From: CAVUUN01 sp964421755
Lineage (GTDB): Bacteria > Acidobacteriota > UBA6911 > RPQK01
NCBI GenBank assembly: GCA_964421755.1
Contig: CAYQYP010000470.1
Span: 1-25,520 of the forward strand
DNA: 25,520 nt
Direction: 5' to 3'
Made by a program: the position numbers and the translations under genes. This document shows positions 24,488 to 25,520 of the stretch, piece after piece. Below the pieces are notes generated by a model. It saw only the letters and a program-made list of their open reading frames with translations, did no database searches and was not told where the DNA came from. Every line of letters starts with the position of its first letter. The stretch's first letter is position 1.

Positions 24488-25489
24488 ATGGCAAACATCA
24501 GGGACGTAGCTCGCAAGGCAGGTGTGTCGGTCGCGACCGTCTCCAATGTCCTCAATCGTAACCGGAAGGTGCGGTCAGAGACCGCGGAACGGGTGATGCA
24601 GGCGGCGCGGGAGCTCAATTACTCGCGAAGCGTGGCCGCCAGGGACTTGGCTGTCGGCCGCAGCAGGATCCTCGGGCTCGTCATTTCGGACATTCAAAAT
24701 CCGTTCTTTCCGGAGATCATTCGCGGTTTCCAGGACCAGGCGCTGGCAAACGAGATGGACACCCTGGTCATGAACACCAGCTATGACCCGCATCGGACCG
24801 TCACATTCGCCAACCGCCTGCTGGACCTCCGGGTGCCTGGCGTCGCCGTTCTGACATCCGAGATCGATACCCACGTCTACAGGATGCTCCTGGAACACCA
24901 GGTTTGCCACGTCTCCCTGGACCACGGGGAAGTGAAGCCCTACAGCAGCAACATCGTCGTAGATTACGCCGGAGGGATACAAGAGGCGCTTGATCACCTG
25001 CGTGAGCTCGGGCACGAGGCCATTGGATTCATCGGGGGGAACCCCGACGTAAAGTCCGCCCAGATCCGGAAGCGCGCTTTTCTGGAAAACCTCCCGAGTG
25101 TGCAATCGGGCAATCCCCATGTCATCGACGCGGATTTCAGCGTCAAAGGCGGGTACTTCGCCTGCTCGAAACTGCTTGCCCGCCGCGGACCTACCGCAAT
25201 CATCGGCGCAAACGACCTGATGGCTCTTGGGGCAATGCACTGCGCTTTTGATCGCGGCATCAAGATTCCGAGTGAGCTTTCGATTGTCGGATTCGACGAT
25301 ATTGCGTTTTCCGAAGTGACCCAGCCGCCTCTGACTACCGTTGCGGTTCCCCGGCGGAGAATTGGTGAGGTCGCTTTCCAGGCGCTGCTTGAAATGATGA
25401 CTGCCGAAGAGCCTGACGGTCGGGAATTCAGGATCCCGACCCGATTGATTATCCGCGAATCAACCGCGCGCCGGCCGAATGCGGAATAG
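24488..25489 (+). CDS. LacI-family transcriptional regulator
   Basis: A 333-residue protein. ATG 24488 is chosen because the helix-turn-helix starts at once (MANIRDVARKAGVSVATVSN at 1-20); a GTG at 24428 or 24482 would add unrelated residues. The hinge is at about 45-58, followed by a periplasmic-binding-protein-like effector domain: ILGLVISDIQNPFFPEI, GFIGGNPDV, AIIGANDLMALGA and the late GFDDIAFS with PPLTTVAVP. It likely represses a sugar-use operon; effector and operator are unknown. The last few residues and the stop are encoded by a GCGGAAT-type simple repeat. Confidence 0.92.
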   Translation: MANIRDVARKAGVSVATVSNVLNRNRKVRSETAERVMQAARELNYSRSVAARDLAVGRSRILGLVISDIQNPFFPEIIRGFQDQALANEMDTLVMNTSYDPHRTVTFANRLLDLRVPGVAVLTSEIDTHVYRMLLEHQVCHVSLDHGEVKPYSSNIVVDYAGGIQEALDHLRELGHEAIGFIGGNPDVKSAQIRKRAFLENLPSVQSGNPHVIDADFSVKGGYFACSKLLARRGPTAIIGANDLMALGAMHCAFDRGIKIPSELSIVGFDDIAFSEVTQPPLTTVAVPRRRIGEVAFQALLEMMTAEEPDGREFRIPTRLIIRESTARRPNAE

Positions 25490-25520
25490 CACTGGCGAAT
25501 GCGGAACGCGGAATAGAACT
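25475..25520 (+). repeat. GCGGAAT-type simple repeat at the LacI gene end
   Basis: GAATGCGGAATAG, then GCGAATGCGGAACGCGGAATAG follow one another. The first unit provides the LacI stop codon. The repeat continues to the window edge. Confidence 0.65.

Overview
The window reads as a chromosomal stretch of a GC-rich, free-living heterotroph. The gene set includes Tat-exported sugar-isomerase-like proteins, a large secreted glycosidase, a malectin-domain protein, a DUF421 pair and a LacI regulator. Together with spacers crowded with palindromic REP-type elements and decayed simple repeats, this most resembles Acidobacteriota (or a relative in that part of the tree). That assignment is an inference from style; no rRNA or other phylogenetic marker is present. 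I see no tRNA, rRNA, CRISPR array, phage module or intact transposase.

Layout. (a) 1-1654: a non-autonomous element with a tiny transposase remnant, a membrane-anchored zinc-ribbon protein on the minus strand, and inverted-repeat debris. (b) 1655-6905: four consecutive plus-strand radical SAM genes that alternate twice between a SPASM-type enzyme and a cobalamin-binding (B12) type enzyme. This is the most likely undescribed system in the window. (c) 7156-8079: a Tat-exported TIM-barrel protein. (d) 8483-11186, minus strand: a CPBP-type membrane protein followed by a secreted zinc metallopeptidase. (e) 11479-14440: an LctP-type lactate permease and a second Tat-exported TIM-barrel protein. (f) 14697-16145: a secreted M48 peptidase with a C-terminal extension. 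(g) 16146-16953: a nested palindromic repeat locus containing a broken RAYT-like transposase. (h) 16954-20088, minus strand: an unusual polysaccharide deacetylase-GH3 fusion with altered catalytic residues. (i) 20387-22006: a nucleoside hydrolase and a secreted malectin-domain protein. (j) 22182-23177, minus strand: DUF421 and its one-TM partner. (k) 23444-25489: a zinc alcohol dehydrogenase and a LacI-family regulator.

How the genes may work together. The carbohydrate and carbon-scavenging theme (GH3 fusion, malectin, nucleoside hydrolase, lactate permease, alcohol dehydrogenase, LacI, sugar isomerase-like proteins) suits a polymer-degrading soil or sediment bacterium. The radical SAM block is a separate biosynthetic unit of unknown product. 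All four enzymes end in basic, aromatic-rich tails, which suggests a membrane-associated or lipid-like substrate, but that is inference.

Almost every spacer holds structured repeats. At least five families recur: a 123-137 bp long-arm palindrome (three copies with compensating arm changes), a GGGGACA-ended hairpin with two distinguishable ends, a RAYT-type MITE, GC-rich mini-hairpins, and a GCAAAC-type inverted repeat. Several gene starts and stops lie in or beside these repeats.
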